Counted from the stretch's first letter, positions 8,404 to 18,057 are shown. The stretch: DNA of 64,000 bases from Peptoniphilus faecalis (GCF_012976305.1 NZ_JABDSR010000003.1:62001-126000); one strand, 5' to 3'. The notes: generated by a model not told the origin, from the letters alone. Made by a program: numbers and translations.

Positions 8404-9858
8404 ATGAAAGATATAAACACCTTGTTGGAGAATAGAATTTTTTATTATTTTGATAAATTGACAAAAATCCCAAGATGTTCCTTTGAAGAAGAAAAAATTA
8501 GAGAGTATTTAATTGGATTTGCAAAAGAACATAATCTTGAATACAAAACTGATAAAATAGGAAATGTTGTCATTATAAAAGAAGCAACAAAGGGCTATGA
8601 AGATGTTGACAGCATAATTTTGCAAGGTCATATGGACATGGTTTGTGAAAAAACTCCTGAATGCATAATCGATTTTTCTAAGGATGCAATAAAGTATGAA
8701 ATAGAGGGCGATTTTATTGTCGCTCACGATACAACTCTTGGGGCAGACAATGGAATTGCTATTGCCATGATACTTGCTCTTTTAGAATCAAAGGAGTATA
8801 AACATCCAAAGATTGAAGCGCTTTTTACAGTTAATGAAGAAAGTGGAATGACTGGTGCAGCCAATCTTGAAGGGGGAATGGTTACATCAAAAAGACTTTT
8901 AAACCTCGACTCAGAAACTGAAGGTGTGGGATGTATTTCATGTGCTGGTGCAGAAAGGGATCTTATAAAATTTAAAAAAGAATTTAAGAAATTAGACAAA
9001 GAAAAAACTCTATATGAAGTAATTGTAAATGGATTAAAAGGTGGACACTCTGGACAAGAAATTCAAGTTGGTTTAGGCAATGCAGTAAAAATTTTGGGAA
9101 GGAGTCTTTATAGAATTTTTGAACAAGTTAGTGGAGATTTAATTGAAATCGAAGGCGGAGCAAAACCCAATGCAATTCCAAGATATGCAAAGGCAATAGT
9201 TGCAGTAAAAGAAGAAGACATCAAAAAAATTCAAGATATAATCGTTGAACTTAATTCTCAATTCGTTACAGAACTTGGAAAAGTTGATCCCGATGTAAGG
9301 CTAAATTTTGAAAGAACAAAAGTTAATTTAGAAAAAGCCTTTACTGATGAATTAAAGAATAAAATTATAGGTCTATTAAACATACTTCCCAATGGTGTAA
9401 TTGCTATGAGTAAAAATATTCATGGATTAGTAGAAACTTCTGTGAATGTTGGAGTAATCGAAGACAAAGAAGAATCTATAAATATTATTTCTAATATTAG
9501 ATCTTCTGTACAATCCTCTAAAGAATATATTGGACTTGTAAATAAAATTGCAGCTAATAGTTTTGGTGCAGAAATAGAAATTATGACAAAATATCCTGCA
9601 TGGGAGTACAAAGAAAATTCTCCACTACGTGAAGTTGCAAAAAAAGCTTACAAAGAAGTAAGTGGCAAAGAATTTAAACTAGAAGCAATTCACGCAGGAC
9701 TTGAGTGTGGAATGTTTGTTGAAACAATTGGCGACATCGATATGCTTTCAATTGGGCCAAATATGAAGGGAGTTCACGCACCTGGCGAACACCTTTCTAT
9801 TTCTTCAACTGAAAGAGTATTTGATTTCTTAATAAGAATACTAGAAGAATTAAAATAA
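8404..9858 (+). CDS. pepD: Aminoacyl-histidine dipeptidase (beta-Ala-His dipeptidase, M20C)
   Basis: PepD is a cytosolic zinc dipeptidase that hydrolyses Xaa-His dipeptides. The 484-residue length is normal. The metal and catalytic motifs are visible in order: GHMDMV (about 80), TTLGADNG with the bridging Asp (about 118), NEESGMTG with the general base Glu (about 148), LNLDSE (about 178) and a C-terminal APGEHLSI histidine. The lid and dimer domain lies between about 190 and 390. AGGAGG precedes the ATG. A DUF1292 gene follows 13 bases downstream. Confidence 0.93.
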   Translation: MKDINTLLENRIFYYFDKLTKIPRCSFEEEKIREYLIGFAKEHNLEYKTDKIGNVVIIKEATKGYEDVDSIILQGHMDMVCEKTPECIIDFSKDAIKYEIEGDFIVAHDTTLGADNGIAIAMILALLESKEYKHPKIEALFTVNEESGMTGAANLEGGMVTSKRLLNLDSETEGVGCISCAGAERDLIKFKKEFKKLDKEKTLYEVIVNGLKGGHSGQEIQVGLGNAVKILGRSLYRIFEQVSGDLIEIEGGAKPNAIPRYAKAIVAVKEEDIKKIQDIIVELNSQFVTELGKVDPDVRLNFERTKVNLEKAFTDELKNKIIGLLNILPNGVIAMSKNIHGLVETSVNVGVIEDKEESINIISNIRSSVQSSKEYIGLVNKIAANSFGAEIEIMTKYPAWEYKENSPLREVAKKAYKEVSGKEFKLEAIHAGLECGMFVETIGDIDMLSIGPNMKGVHAPGEHLSISSTERVFDFLIRILEELK

Positions 9859-9871
9859 ATTTGGAGGAAAT

Positions 9872-10198
9872 ATGAATAACGAAGAAAAAAACTTACATGA
9901 ACACGATGAAAACTGCGATTGTGGTTGTAATCACGAAGAAGGTTACCAAACTATTACACTTACACTAGATGATGACAGTGAAATGGTGTGCATAGTTCTT
10001 GGAATATTTGAATGTGAAGATAATGAATACATTGCCCTTCTTCCTGAAGATAAAGAAGAGGGCGAAGATGTATTCCTCTATAGGTACAAGGAAATTGATG
10101 AAGAAGAAGTTGAACTTGACTTAATTGAATCTGAAGAAGAATTTGAAAAAGTTTCAAAAGCTTTTGAAGAAATTTTTGATGATGAGGAAGAAGAATAA
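9872..10198 (+). CDS. DUF1292 family protein
   Basis: This 108-residue, very acidic protein has the DUF1292 core (TITLTLDDDSEMVCIVLGIF, then YIALLPEDKEEGEDVFLYRY) as in Bacillus YrzB-type proteins. The first 20 residues are unusually rich in His and Cys (HEHDENCDCGCNHEE), which could bind a metal; that is an inference. The function of the family is unknown. It sits in a tightly packed run between pepD and a radical SAM gene. Confidence 0.8.
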   Translation: MNNEEKNLHEHDENCDCGCNHEEGYQTITLTLDDDSEMVCIVLGIFECEDNEYIALLPEDKEEGEDVFLYRYKEIDEEEVELDLIESEEEFEKVSKAFEEIFDDEEEE

Positions 10199-10206
10199 TT
10201 TCCTAA

Positions 10207-11115
10207 ATGGTTTACAGAAAATATTCTGATTTTTTAAGGGAAAAGTTTGGCGAAAAAGTCTACAAACTTCCAGTAAAACTTGATTTAACTTGTCCCAATA
10301 GAGATGGAACTTGTGGCGTTGGTGGTTGCATTTTTTGTGGTGAAGAAGGGGGCAGTTTTGAAAATAATTTTGGAACTGTTAGAGAGCAAATTTTAAAAAA
10401 TAAAGATCACATAAAAAATAAATACAAGGCAAATAAATTTATTGCCTACTTTCAAAATTTTACAAACACCTATATGCCCTTTGAAGAATTTAAAAGAGTA
10501 ATAGAAGAAGCTCTCATAGAAGATGTAGTTGGTGTAAGCATATCCACAAGGCCCGATTATCTTCCCAAAGGGCATTTAGATTATTTGGAAGAATTAGGGA
10601 AAAATTATTTCGTAACCGTTGAAATTGGTCTTCAGACGCCAAATTATCACAGTCTGAAAAAATTAAATAGAGGACATGGTCTTTCTGAATTTATAGATGC
10701 CGCAATAAAATTAAAAAGGAGAAATTTAAATGTTTGCACTCATATAATTATTGGTATTCCTTGGGATGACGATTTAGATATTATTGAATGTGCAAAAATA
10801 TTAAATGTTCTTGGCATTGACGAAGTTAAGATTCACGCCCTTTATATCTTAAAGGATACTGTACTTGGAAAGATGTATCAACAAGGACAAATAAAACCTA
10901 TTTCTTTAGATGAGTACAAGAAAAAAGTTATACTCTTTTTAAGAAATCTTAAAGATGATATAATAGTGGAAAGAATAATAGGAAGAGCACCTTACGAGAA
11001 TTCTCTTTTTTGCAATTGGAATACATCATGGTGGAAAATTAGAGACGATATTATAGATGTTATGCATGAAAATGGATACAATCAAGGTGATCTAGTGAAA
11101 GGAGAAATACTATGA
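10207..11115 (+). CDS. TIGR01212 family radical SAM protein (YtqA-like)
   Basis: The 302-residue protein carries the unusual iron-sulfur cysteine set of this family near residues 28-45: CPNRDGTCGVGGCIFC. NKFIAYFQNFTNTY and SISTRPDYLP follow, both typical of YtqA/YhcC proteins. Members are linked to tRNA modification or related radical chemistry, but the reaction here is not known. It begins 8 bases after the DUF1292 gene and overlaps the next gene by 4 bases (ATGA), which indicates coupled translation. Confidence 0.88.
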   Translation: MVYRKYSDFLREKFGEKVYKLPVKLDLTCPNRDGTCGVGGCIFCGEEGGSFENNFGTVREQILKNKDHIKNKYKANKFIAYFQNFTNTYMPFEEFKRVIEEALIEDVVGVSISTRPDYLPKGHLDYLEELGKNYFVTVEIGLQTPNYHSLKKLNRGHGLSEFIDAAIKLKRRNLNVCTHIIIGIPWDDDLDIIECAKILNVLGIDEVKIHALYILKDTVLGKMYQQGQIKPISLDEYKKKVILFLRNLKDDIIVERIIGRAPYENSLFCNWNTSWWKIRDDIIDVMHENGYNQGDLVKGEIL

Positions 11116-11537
11116 TAAAGTATATTTTAGGGAGCAAAGGCTCTGGAAAGACAAGATGGTTAATTGACAACGCAAATGATGATATGAAAAAGGGCGATGG
11201 AAATATTGCTTTCGTAGAAGTTGACGACGATCACATCTTCAGTTTAGATTACAATGTAAGACTTATCAATGCAACTGAATACAGATTAAACTCAATTGAC
11301 AGTTTTTATGGTTTCATTTGTGGACTTTTTGCAATGGATTATGATTTACACAAAATTTATGTTGATGGAATCTACAAAGTGTTGACACTTAATATTGAAG
11401 ATTTAGAACACTTATACAATAGAGTTTCTAAAATTCCTGATGCAGAAAATAAAGAAATCTACATAAATGTTGACTACCTAAAAGAAGATATGCCTGAATC
11501 TCTAAAAGATCACTGTCTAGAAGTAACTGGTAAATAA
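11112..11537 (+). CDS. P-loop ATPase-like protein
   Basis: The first 14 residues hold a textbook Walker A (GSKGSGKT). A candidate Walker B-like strand is HKIYVDGI. At 141 residues it is short for a full ATPase. I do not recognise the family beyond 'ATP-binding protein, twitching-motility-like' annotations common in Clostridia. It is translationally coupled to the radical SAM gene and lies ahead of a tiny membrane peptide gene. Confidence 0.6.
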   Translation: MIKYILGSKGSGKTRWLIDNANDDMKKGDGNIAFVEVDDDHIFSLDYNVRLINATEYRLNSIDSFYGFICGLFAMDYDLHKIYVDGIYKVLTLNIEDLEHLYNRVSKIPDAENKEIYINVDYLKEDMPESLKDHCLEVTGK

Positions 11538-11547
11538 GGTGTTATAA

Positions 11548-11631
11548 GTGGATAGAAAAACAATGGTAAGAATTATTGCGCTTTTACTTGTTATTGCCAT
11601 GGTAATTCCAATAGTTCTAAGTGTGATTTAA
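11548..11631 (+). CDS. 27-residue single-span membrane peptide (DUF4044/Prli42-like)
   Basis: A GTG start with AAGGTG six bases upstream opens a 27-codon frame. The peptide is a short basic N-terminus (MDRKTMVR) and one hydrophobic helix (IIALLLVIAMVIPIVL). This is the shape of conserved Firmicute micro-membrane proteins such as DUF4044 or the stressosome anchor Prli42; which one applies is uncertain. It fills the otherwise unexplained gap between two closely packed genes. Confidence 0.6.
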   Translation: MDRKTMVRIIALLLVIAMVIPIVLSVI

Positions 11632-11640
11632 TGGTGCTTC

Positions 11641-12195
11641 GTGAAATTTAATAAAAAAAAGGGACTTTTTGAAGATTTTTTTGAACACAGATCCTTTCTC
11701 ATAATGCAATACACAAATGGCGACATATCTAAGAGAGAATTTTTGCAAAAAAATTTCGATTATTTTGCAATAAAAAATGCAAGACCTTACATTAAAGTAG
11801 ATTCCTATGAAAAGGGAATGTACAATTACCAATACTATAATGTAATGGCAAAGTATTATAGAGCTCTTTCCAAAGATGTTAGGAATACAAAAAAACATTC
11901 AAAGTACTATAATTATTACTTAAATTTAACAAATAAATATTATCAACTAAAGGATAAATCTGTCTTAAATATTTTAAGGATACAAGACTTTAGAAACACT
12001 AAGGCTTATTATATTAAGTGTCAATCAAAGGCACTTAGAAATGAACTTTACGAAATAGTTTTAGAAGACAAGAAAGAGGCAATCTTTCACTCAAAGGCTC
12101 CTTGGCTTTTAAGGATTTTAAAAGAAGAAAATATTTTTGATAGTCAAATGAAGACATCCATTATAGATCACTATATAAATGAAAAATATTATTAA
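11641..12195 (+). CDS. Unknown protein (DUF6648-like), Lys/Tyr-rich
   Basis: This 184-residue soluble protein is predicted to be mostly helical and rich in Lys, Tyr and Asn. It begins with GTG about 10 bases after the preceding peptide gene. It resembles a small uncharacterised family seen in Tissierellia (annotated DUF6648); I cannot assign a function. It is the last gene of the run and is followed by a terminator. Confidence 0.6.
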   Translation: MKFNKKKGLFEDFFEHRSFLIMQYTNGDISKREFLQKNFDYFAIKNARPYIKVDSYEKGMYNYQYYNVMAKYYRALSKDVRNTKKHSKYYNYYLNLTNKYYQLKDKSVLNILRIQDFRNTKAYYIKCQSKALRNELYEIVLEDKKEAIFHSKAPWLLRILKEENIFDSQMKTSIIDHYINEKYY

Positions 12196-12234
12196 AAAAG
12201 GACTGTGGGAATATCCCCTCAGCCCTTTTTGATT
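12196..12234. terminator. Bidirectional intrinsic terminator
   Basis: The imperfect stem aaggactgtggga/cccctcagcccttt has T tracts on both strands. It separates convergent genes. Confidence 0.7.
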
Positions 12235-12246
12235 TCTAACTTTAAT

Positions 12247-13800
12247 TTATTTTGCATATTTTTTAATTTCAATTAAAAAGCTTTCCATAATTCTTGTCAT
12301 GTCGCTTTCTTTGCATTGCAAATCAAGAGTGTACATATTGCCAGTTCCTATAAATTCAAAATAGCCCTCTAATTTTTTATAAATTTTCTTTAGGTCAAAA
12401 TTTAGATTTTGTGAGCGAAGTATTATTATTTTTGACCTATCACCATTTTTTAGTCCATAAATTTGTATGAAATTGTCTTCTTTAAGAATGTAATTTGAAA
12501 TTTCACGAAGCTCTTTTAAATTTACATCCTTTAGAACTTTGTAGATGTAATTTATGCCAGATACATCTGTAGCAAAACGTTTAAAAGATTCCACTGCTTG
12601 GTAGAAGATAGGAGATTTTTCCTTATTGTCATTAGAGGAATTTTGCACAAGCTCATTATTTAGTTTTTCTTCAGTAACATTTTTATTTTTTTGAGTTTCT
12701 TTAATTTCATTTTTTGAAGAATAGTCTTTACTTTTAACTTCTTTGTTTAAATTTTTAAAAGATTCTAGCTTATATTTTTCGTGGAAAAATTTTGAATCGT
12801 ATTTTTCTTTTTTTGCAGATTCAATAACTCTATGTTGTTGAGGAATTTTTACAGATTTATTATTTTTTTCCTTACTCTCAAAAGTTTTATCAGCGGGAAT
12901 GTCTTTCTCTAGTTCAGATGAAATTTCAATATGAGAATTTTTTACGTCTTTTAGGACTTTTTCAGGTTCACAAATTTTTTCTAATTTATCAACTTTTATA
13001 AACTCATCATTTTTTTTCAATTCATTATCCTTTTGAGAGTCTATGATTTTTTCTTGCTTTGATTTTTTTTCTATATTGTTAGCGCTTTTTGACTTTAATT
13101 TTTTTACATCGGAAAACACATTTTCTATGCTATCGCTATTAAGGTACATCTTCATATTTTCAAGAGTGTTGATGGAACTTCTCGCAAGTTTGTAGGCATT
13201 TTCTCCAGATGCAATTGTAAGTCTAATAGCAGAATTTATTTTGTCAACTGAAGAAATAAGGATCATTCCAATTTCACCAGTTCTTTTCAGTGCAGGACCC
13301 TCATAAGAAATTTTTGCAAGTCTTTCAATTGATAAATAATTATCAAAATTTTCAATTGCTAAATTAGAGAAGACTGCATAATTCGCAAGGGACTCAATAT
13401 TTTTAAGGGTCATAAATTTAAAATCCTTTGATTTCACATCTATGTAAGAAGAGTTTTTTCCAACTTTATAATTTAAAATTTCTGAATTTGTATTGCTTGT
13501 AAGGAAATATCTTATTAGTGCATTGCCAAGATTTTCTTGCATCAAAAGAAGCCTAGTCTTCCAGTTTATTTCAATTTCAACTTCCTTTTTATTTTCATCT
13601 ATTTTAAAATAATTTTTATTACAAGATAAAAATTGAGGCTCTTCCCCGTTTATTTTAATTTCATCAGCTAAAAGATTTTCGCTTCCAGTGAAGAAGGGTG
13701 CCTCTTCAAGCTTTCCATAAGTAATTCCCTTTCGATTTATTTTATCAATTATTTTTAATTTATAATTTTTTTTGTAAGGATTTTTGTATTTTGAATTCAT
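12247..13800 (-). CDS. Degenerate AlaX/alanyl-tRNA-editing-like protein with a long charged linker
   Basis: The 517-residue protein has three parts. The N-terminal ~225 residues follow the layout of the alanyl-tRNA synthetase editing domain: an APFFTGSENLLAD loop where FYPxGGGQ is usual, INWKTRLLLMQENLGNALI where HxxxH is usual, and a GEIGMILISSVDKINSAIRL strand. Both zinc-binding histidines and the later Cys/His pair are absent. A ~170-residue Lys/Glu/Ser-rich linker follows. The last ~110 residues resemble a DHHA1 domain (VLKDVNLKELREISNYI). Loss of ligands argues against deacylase activity. The family call rests on pattern recognition alone. Confidence 0.5.
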   Translation of the reverse strand: MNSKYKNPYKKNYKLKIIDKINRKGITYGKLEEAPFFTGSENLLADEIKINGEEPQFLSCNKNYFKIDENKKEVEIEINWKTRLLLMQENLGNALIRYFLTSNTNSEILNYKVGKNSSYIDVKSKDFKFMTLKNIESLANYAVFSNLAIENFDNYLSIERLAKISYEGPALKRTGEIGMILISSVDKINSAIRLTIASGENAYKLARSSINTLENMKMYLNSDSIENVFSDVKKLKSKSANNIEKKSKQEKIIDSQKDNELKKNDEFIKVDKLEKICEPEKVLKDVKNSHIEISSELEKDIPADKTFESKEKNNKSVKIPQQHRVIESAKKEKYDSKFFHEKYKLESFKNLNKEVKSKDYSSKNEIKETQKNKNVTEEKLNNELVQNSSNDNKEKSPIFYQAVESFKRFATDVSGINYIYKVLKDVNLKELREISNYILKEDNFIQIYGLKNGDRSKIIILRSQNLNFDLKKIYKKLEGYFEFIGTGNMYTLDLQCKESDMTRIMESFLIEIKKYAK

Positions 13801-13875
13801 AATTACCTCCTACAATATATTATCATATTTCGTGACTTCACGCTTTAAAAAGATATATAATAAGAGGGGGTGTAT

Positions 13876-16158
13876 ATGTATTTATTTGGAGCAATTTTTT
13901 TGGGAATTTTACTTTCAATTTTTACAAAAATGAGTTTGTTAAAGGCAATTCTTTTCTGGACTTTAGCCCTTGTACTTGTGATGAAAAAAGGAGATAAAAA
14001 ATTATTTTTATTTCCTATAATAATTTTTGCGGTTTACATAAATTTTAATTTTAGAGATTATAAAATAGAAGATTTTTCTGGAGAAGTCATAGGAAAAGTT
14101 ATTTCTTCAAAAGAAGATAGATCTATACTTAAAACAAGTTCCATAAGTGGTAAAAAACTTAACACAAAAATTCTAGTCTACGAGAAATTAGAAGGTGGAG
14201 CAAATTATAAAATTTTTGGAAAATTTAGTTCGCCACTTCCTGCAATGAATTATGGGACTTTTGATTTTGAAAAAAACAACAAGTCTCAAGGAATTTACGC
14301 TATTGGAAATATAAAAAGCTGTAAAAAGATTTCTGAGCCAAGTGTTTTTTATAGACTTTCAAATTTTTGTATTGATAGGGCGAAAAAATTTTATTCAGAG
14401 AATTTAGATGAGAGAAATTCAAATTTAATGTCTTCGATTGTCCTTGCAGATAAATCTTTAATTGAAGAAGGGGATAGAGATAGATTTAATAACCTTGGCA
14501 TCAGTCACATCTTAGCCGTGTCTGGTCTTCACATTGGCGTTTTAGCTATTTTTTTGGAAAGTATAACAAAGAAAATTACAAAAAATAGAAAAATAACAGA
14601 TTTTGTAGTTACAATGGCATTGCTTTTTTACATAATTACTATTGGTTTTCCAATTTCTGCTCTGCGTGCCTTTTTGTTTTTTCTTCTATACAAGGGAAAT
14701 ATCTATTTAAAAAAAGATTTAGACGTGAAAAAAATTTATTTTCTAAGTCTATCCATAATTCTATTTATTAATCCCATGGCAATTTATTCAATTTCAATGA
14801 TTATGTCCTATGGTGCGATTTTTGGACTAGTTTTTGTCTACCCAGCATTAAACAGCAAAATGGCTGGCAGTGGAATTATTAAAAAATCCATATTGGGAAC
14901 AGCATCTGTATTAATTTCGCTTTTCCCAATAATAAACTATTATTTTGATGGTTTTTCTATTTTAGTATTTATAGTAAATTTAGTGATTGTGCCAATTTAT
15001 TCAGCTATAATTTCTCTTGGATTTATTCTAGGTGTGGGAATTTTACCAAGATTACTTGGCAATATTTTAAATATTTTAATGAATGCAACTTATGGTTTGG
15101 AGAGTCTATTTATTTCAAGGGGAAGTTTTTTCACAACAATAAGAGCTTTTAAATTTGAGTATATTTTTGCCTACTACATTTTACTTATATTGATTTTATA
15201 TCGACACAAGTTAAAAGAAATTATTGTGCCAAATATTAAAGTAATTGAAATTTACATAGTAGTATTCTTTGTAGTAACATCTTTAGGAATACTTGAAGAT
15301 TACCATACCTACAAAGAATGTCATCTTTACATAGGCCAAGGGGACTCTACATTAATTAGTTTTCGAGATAAAAATTATTTAATAGACACTGGTGGAGCGA
15401 GATATGAAAATAAAATTGCGGAAAAATTTTTATTTCCAACTTTAAAGGTAAGAGGAATTTCAAAAATCGACGGAATATTTTTATCTCACTTTGACGAAGA
15501 TCACGCTGGAAACTTGAATAAACTCGTAAAAAAATATAATGTAAAAAATGTATATATAAATCATTTGCCAAAAGATCCAAAAATTTTAGAAGATGCAAAA
15601 AAATTTTCTAAAGTCATAATGCTAAAAAAAGGCGATATTATAAAAATTTCTAAGGATACAAAAATTGAAGTAATAAGCGATGTTTTAAACAGCGAAGATG
15701 AAAACGACAATTCCATGGTATTATTAATAGATCACAGAGGTTTTAAAACACTTTTTACTGGCGATATTTCAGAAAAAGTTGAAAAAGAAATAAATAGTAA
15801 AATTGATATTTTAAAGGTTGCCCATCATGGTTCAAAAACTTCAACTTCAAGTGAATTTTTGGACAATACTAAGCCAAAAATTGCTATAATTTCAGCAGGA
15901 GTCAACAATTCCTATGGTCATCCACATCAAGAAGTAATACAGAATTTAGAAAAACATGATATTATATATTATATCACGGCAAAAGACGGCGAAGTGGATT
16001 TAAAAATGCAGAGCGACAAGATTAAAATTGACACAAAAAAGGAAGAAGTAGATTTAAAATTTTATATTTTGCTAATAATTTTAAATACAACTTTATTATA
16101 CATTGTAGCGAGGGAAAATTATGAATTACAAACAAATTTACAGAGACGAAACACATAG
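13876..16158 (+). CDS. comEC: DNA internalization/competence protein ComEC
   Basis: ComEC is the membrane channel that passes single-stranded DNA into the cytosol during transformation. The protein (760 residues) has N-terminal membrane helices and a DUF4131-like segment. The Competence domain follows, with GISHILAVSGLHIG and FPISALRAFLFFLLY. The C-terminus is a metallo-beta-lactamase domain with LSHFDEDHAGNL, VAHHGSKTS and AIISAGVNNSYGHPH. I chose ATG at 13876, five bases after GAGGGGGTG. It overlaps holA by 38 bases, a common Firmicute arrangement. Confidence 0.92.
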   Translation: MYLFGAIFLGILLSIFTKMSLLKAILFWTLALVLVMKKGDKKLFLFPIIIFAVYINFNFRDYKIEDFSGEVIGKVISSKEDRSILKTSSISGKKLNTKILVYEKLEGGANYKIFGKFSSPLPAMNYGTFDFEKNNKSQGIYAIGNIKSCKKISEPSVFYRLSNFCIDRAKKFYSENLDERNSNLMSSIVLADKSLIEEGDRDRFNNLGISHILAVSGLHIGVLAIFLESITKKITKNRKITDFVVTMALLFYIITIGFPISALRAFLFFLLYKGNIYLKKDLDVKKIYFLSLSIILFINPMAIYSISMIMSYGAIFGLVFVYPALNSKMAGSGIIKKSILGTASVLISLFPIINYYFDGFSILVFIVNLVIVPIYSAIISLGFILGVGILPRLLGNILNILMNATYGLESLFISRGSFFTTIRAFKFEYIFAYYILLILILYRHKLKEIIVPNIKVIEIYIVVFFVVTSLGILEDYHTYKECHLYIGQGDSTLISFRDKNYLIDTGGARYENKIAEKFLFPTLKVRGISKIDGIFLSHFDEDHAGNLNKLVKKYNVKNVYINHLPKDPKILEDAKKFSKVIMLKKGDIIKISKDTKIEVISDVLNSEDENDNSMVLLIDHRGFKTLFTGDISEKVEKEINSKIDILKVAHHGSKTSTSSEFLDNTKPKIAIISAGVNNSYGHPHQEVIQNLEKHDIIYYITAKDGEVDLKMQSDKIKIDTKKEEVDLKFYILLIILNTTLLYIVARENYELQTNLQRRNT

Positions 16159-17134
16159 TGGAGCCTATTTATTTTTTGGAAAAGAAAAGTATTTAATAGA
16201 AAATGCCCTTAGTTACCTAATTAATAAATATGTAAAGGGTACAGAAGCCTTTAATTATACTAAATTTAATGGAGTTGATGTAAAACCAGAAGACATTATT
16301 TCTGCCTGCGAGACTTATCCTGTTATGAATGACAAAAAAATTGTCCTCGTTAGAGATGTCTGCGATTTTCTAAGCGAACATGAATTAAAGAACTCTTTTT
16401 ATGATTTCTTGGACCAATTATCTGATTTTGTAATTTTAATTTTCTGGGACACTCAAAGCATTAAAAAGACTACAAAATTTTATAAATACTTTCACAAGAA
16501 AAATAGAGATATGGAATTTGACAAACTTGGTCCAGCTGATCTCAGAAATTTTATAAAGGGATATTTTATAAGAAAGGGAAAAACAATCAATAATAGTGAA
16601 GTTGCTATTTTTATCCAAGAAAGCGGATATAATTCAAAAAATGAAGATGTGAGACTTCTCGATTTAAATTCTGAAATGGATAAAATTGCAGCAGTAGCAA
16701 AAGATAAAGTTATAAAGGAAAGTGATATAAGAAGTATAATTTCAGATAATATAGACACAAATATTTTTAAATTTTTAGATGCAATGCTTAGTAGAAATAC
16801 AGAAATTGCAATTGAAGAATTTCACAATCTCAACAAATTAGGAGAACCACTACCTCTAATTTTTCACATGATCATTAGACAGGTTAAAAACCTATTGTCC
16901 TATAAAATTTTATCTGAAAAAGATTTGAGCAGAAATGATATTATGAATAAAATGGATGTAAAAAAATTTGAATTTGAAAAAAAAATATTAACTAACGAGA
17001 GAAATTTTTCAAAAAAATTTTTATTAGAATTTCATGATGAATTAATTAAAGCAGATGAACTCTTCAAAACTTCTTCTGTAGATGAAATTGTAATTTTAGA
17101 GACAATTATTATAAAATATTGCAATAATTTATAA
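16121..17134 (+). CDS. holA: DNA polymerase III subunit delta
   Basis: HolA opens the sliding clamp within the clamp loader. The 337-residue length, the N-terminal FFGKEKYLIENALSYLI segment, and the conserved NIFKFLDAM and PLIFHMIIRQVKNLLSYKIL blocks of the C-terminal half identify the family. It begins inside the end of comEC in another frame and is followed by rpsT. This comEC-holA-rpsT order is common in Firmicutes. Confidence 0.93.
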   Translation: MNYKQIYRDETHSGAYLFFGKEKYLIENALSYLINKYVKGTEAFNYTKFNGVDVKPEDIISACETYPVMNDKKIVLVRDVCDFLSEHELKNSFYDFLDQLSDFVILIFWDTQSIKKTTKFYKYFHKKNRDMEFDKLGPADLRNFIKGYFIRKGKTINNSEVAIFIQESGYNSKNEDVRLLDLNSEMDKIAAVAKDKVIKESDIRSIISDNIDTNIFKFLDAMLSRNTEIAIEEFHNLNKLGEPLPLIFHMIIRQVKNLLSYKILSEKDLSRNDIMNKMDVKKFEFEKKILTNERNFSKKFLLEFHDELIKADELFKTSSVDEIVILETIIIKYCNNL

Positions 17135-17216
17135 TTTTGAAATAATATCAAAGTAAAAAAGTGTAACATATGTCTTGACAGTTAAGAGACTTACTCAAAA
17201 GTATGCAAAAAGAACC

Positions 17217-17245
17217 TTGCAATGAATGTAAATTCGTGGTAAAAT
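17217..17245 (+). promoter_or_regulatory. rpsT promoter
   Basis: TTGCAA and TAAAAT are spaced by 17 bases, with the -10 about 30 bases ahead of the rpsT start codon. Confidence 0.7.
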
Positions 17246-17275
17246 AGCAAAAGCGTTAAATATGGAGGTGAAATA

Positions 17276-17545
17276 ATGGCAAATATTAAATCAGCTATTA
17301 AGAGAATTGATGTAGCTAGAAGAAATTCTGAACGCAACAAACCTATAAGAACTGAAATGAAAAATGCAGTTAAAAATTTTAGAGTTGCACTTGAGGAAAA
17401 TAGACTTGATGATGCGAAAGAACTTTTAATAGTTGCAGACAAAAAATTAAAAAAAGCTGCTAACAAAAATGTAATTCATAAAAAACAAGCTTCCAGAAAG
17501 CTAAGTCGACTAGCTAAGGAACTTAACAGTAAAATCGCTGGCTAA
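17276..17545 (+). CDS. rpsT: 30S ribosomal protein S20
   Basis: The 89-residue basic protein begins ANIKSAIKRIDVARRNSERN and contains VIHKKQASRKLSRL, the conserved start and C-terminal helix of S20. It binds 16S rRNA during early 30S assembly. GGAGG lies ahead of the ATG. It has its own promoter and a strong terminator, so it is probably monocistronic. Confidence 0.97.
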   Translation: MANIKSAIKRIDVARRNSERNKPIRTEMKNAVKNFRVALEENRLDDAKELLIVADKKLKKAANKNVIHKKQASRKLSRLAKELNSKIAG

Positions 17546-17577
17546 GAGAAATTTTCCCGGGAAAGTTTCTCTCTTTT
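17546..17577 (+). terminator. rpsT terminator
   Basis: The hairpin gagaaa...tttctc with a central tttcccgggaaa is followed by CTTTTTG, directly behind the stop codon. Confidence 0.85.
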
Positions 17578-17590
17578 TGTTTTAGAGAAC

Positions 17591-17642
17591 AAAGGTGATG
17601 TTACAGAATAGACAGTCCTATTCAATTCATCACCTTTTTATT
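17591..17642 (+). terminator. Second hairpin terminator after rpsT
   Basis: A long hairpin has stems aaggtgatg/catcacctt and an inner gaatag/ctattc, and is followed by TTTTATT. It may back up the rpsT terminator or end an unseen short transcript. Confidence 0.6.
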
Positions 17643-17933
17643 ATTTATGATGCTAATTATTTAGCTTCATTGTCAAAACTTGTATAGAATATCATGTAGT
17701 ACAATATCTAAAAGAAATATTATACCATTATTTTTACAGAACCAAATAATTTGAAATTCATATTATCATAAGATTTTTATTTTTAATAGATTTCTTAATT
17801 GGTAAGTTAAAAATTATGAGGGGAAAGGATTTGACCTTTGCTTAATCCTATAATTTAGCAAGTTTTTCATAAGCTTTTTTATTTTTATCTCTTGACTATC
17901 AAGACAAAAATAGACTAAAAATAAAGCAGGCTA
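17643..17933. other. Intergenic AT-rich stretch without recognised gene
   Basis: Together with its flanks this is the 510-base gap between rpsT and the tRNA. I see no ORF of substance, no repeats and no structured RNA here; only the two terminators on its left and the tRNA promoter on its right. Confidence 0.5.
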
Positions 17934-17962
17934 TTGACAAGGATGAATAAAAGCCATATAAT
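17934..17962 (+). promoter_or_regulatory. Consensus promoter of tRNA-Arg
   Basis: TTGACA and TATAAT match the sigma-A consensus perfectly with 17-base spacing. Transcription would start near 17969, leaving a leader of about 90 nt before the tRNA. Confidence 0.85.
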
Positions 17963-18057
17963 ATCCAATGTAGCTAAGTTTAGGCAGACTATTGTCTACT
18001 AGGATAAATATTCATAAAACTAAAAAGGGATTAAATAACTGCCAATTTTGCAAATAT

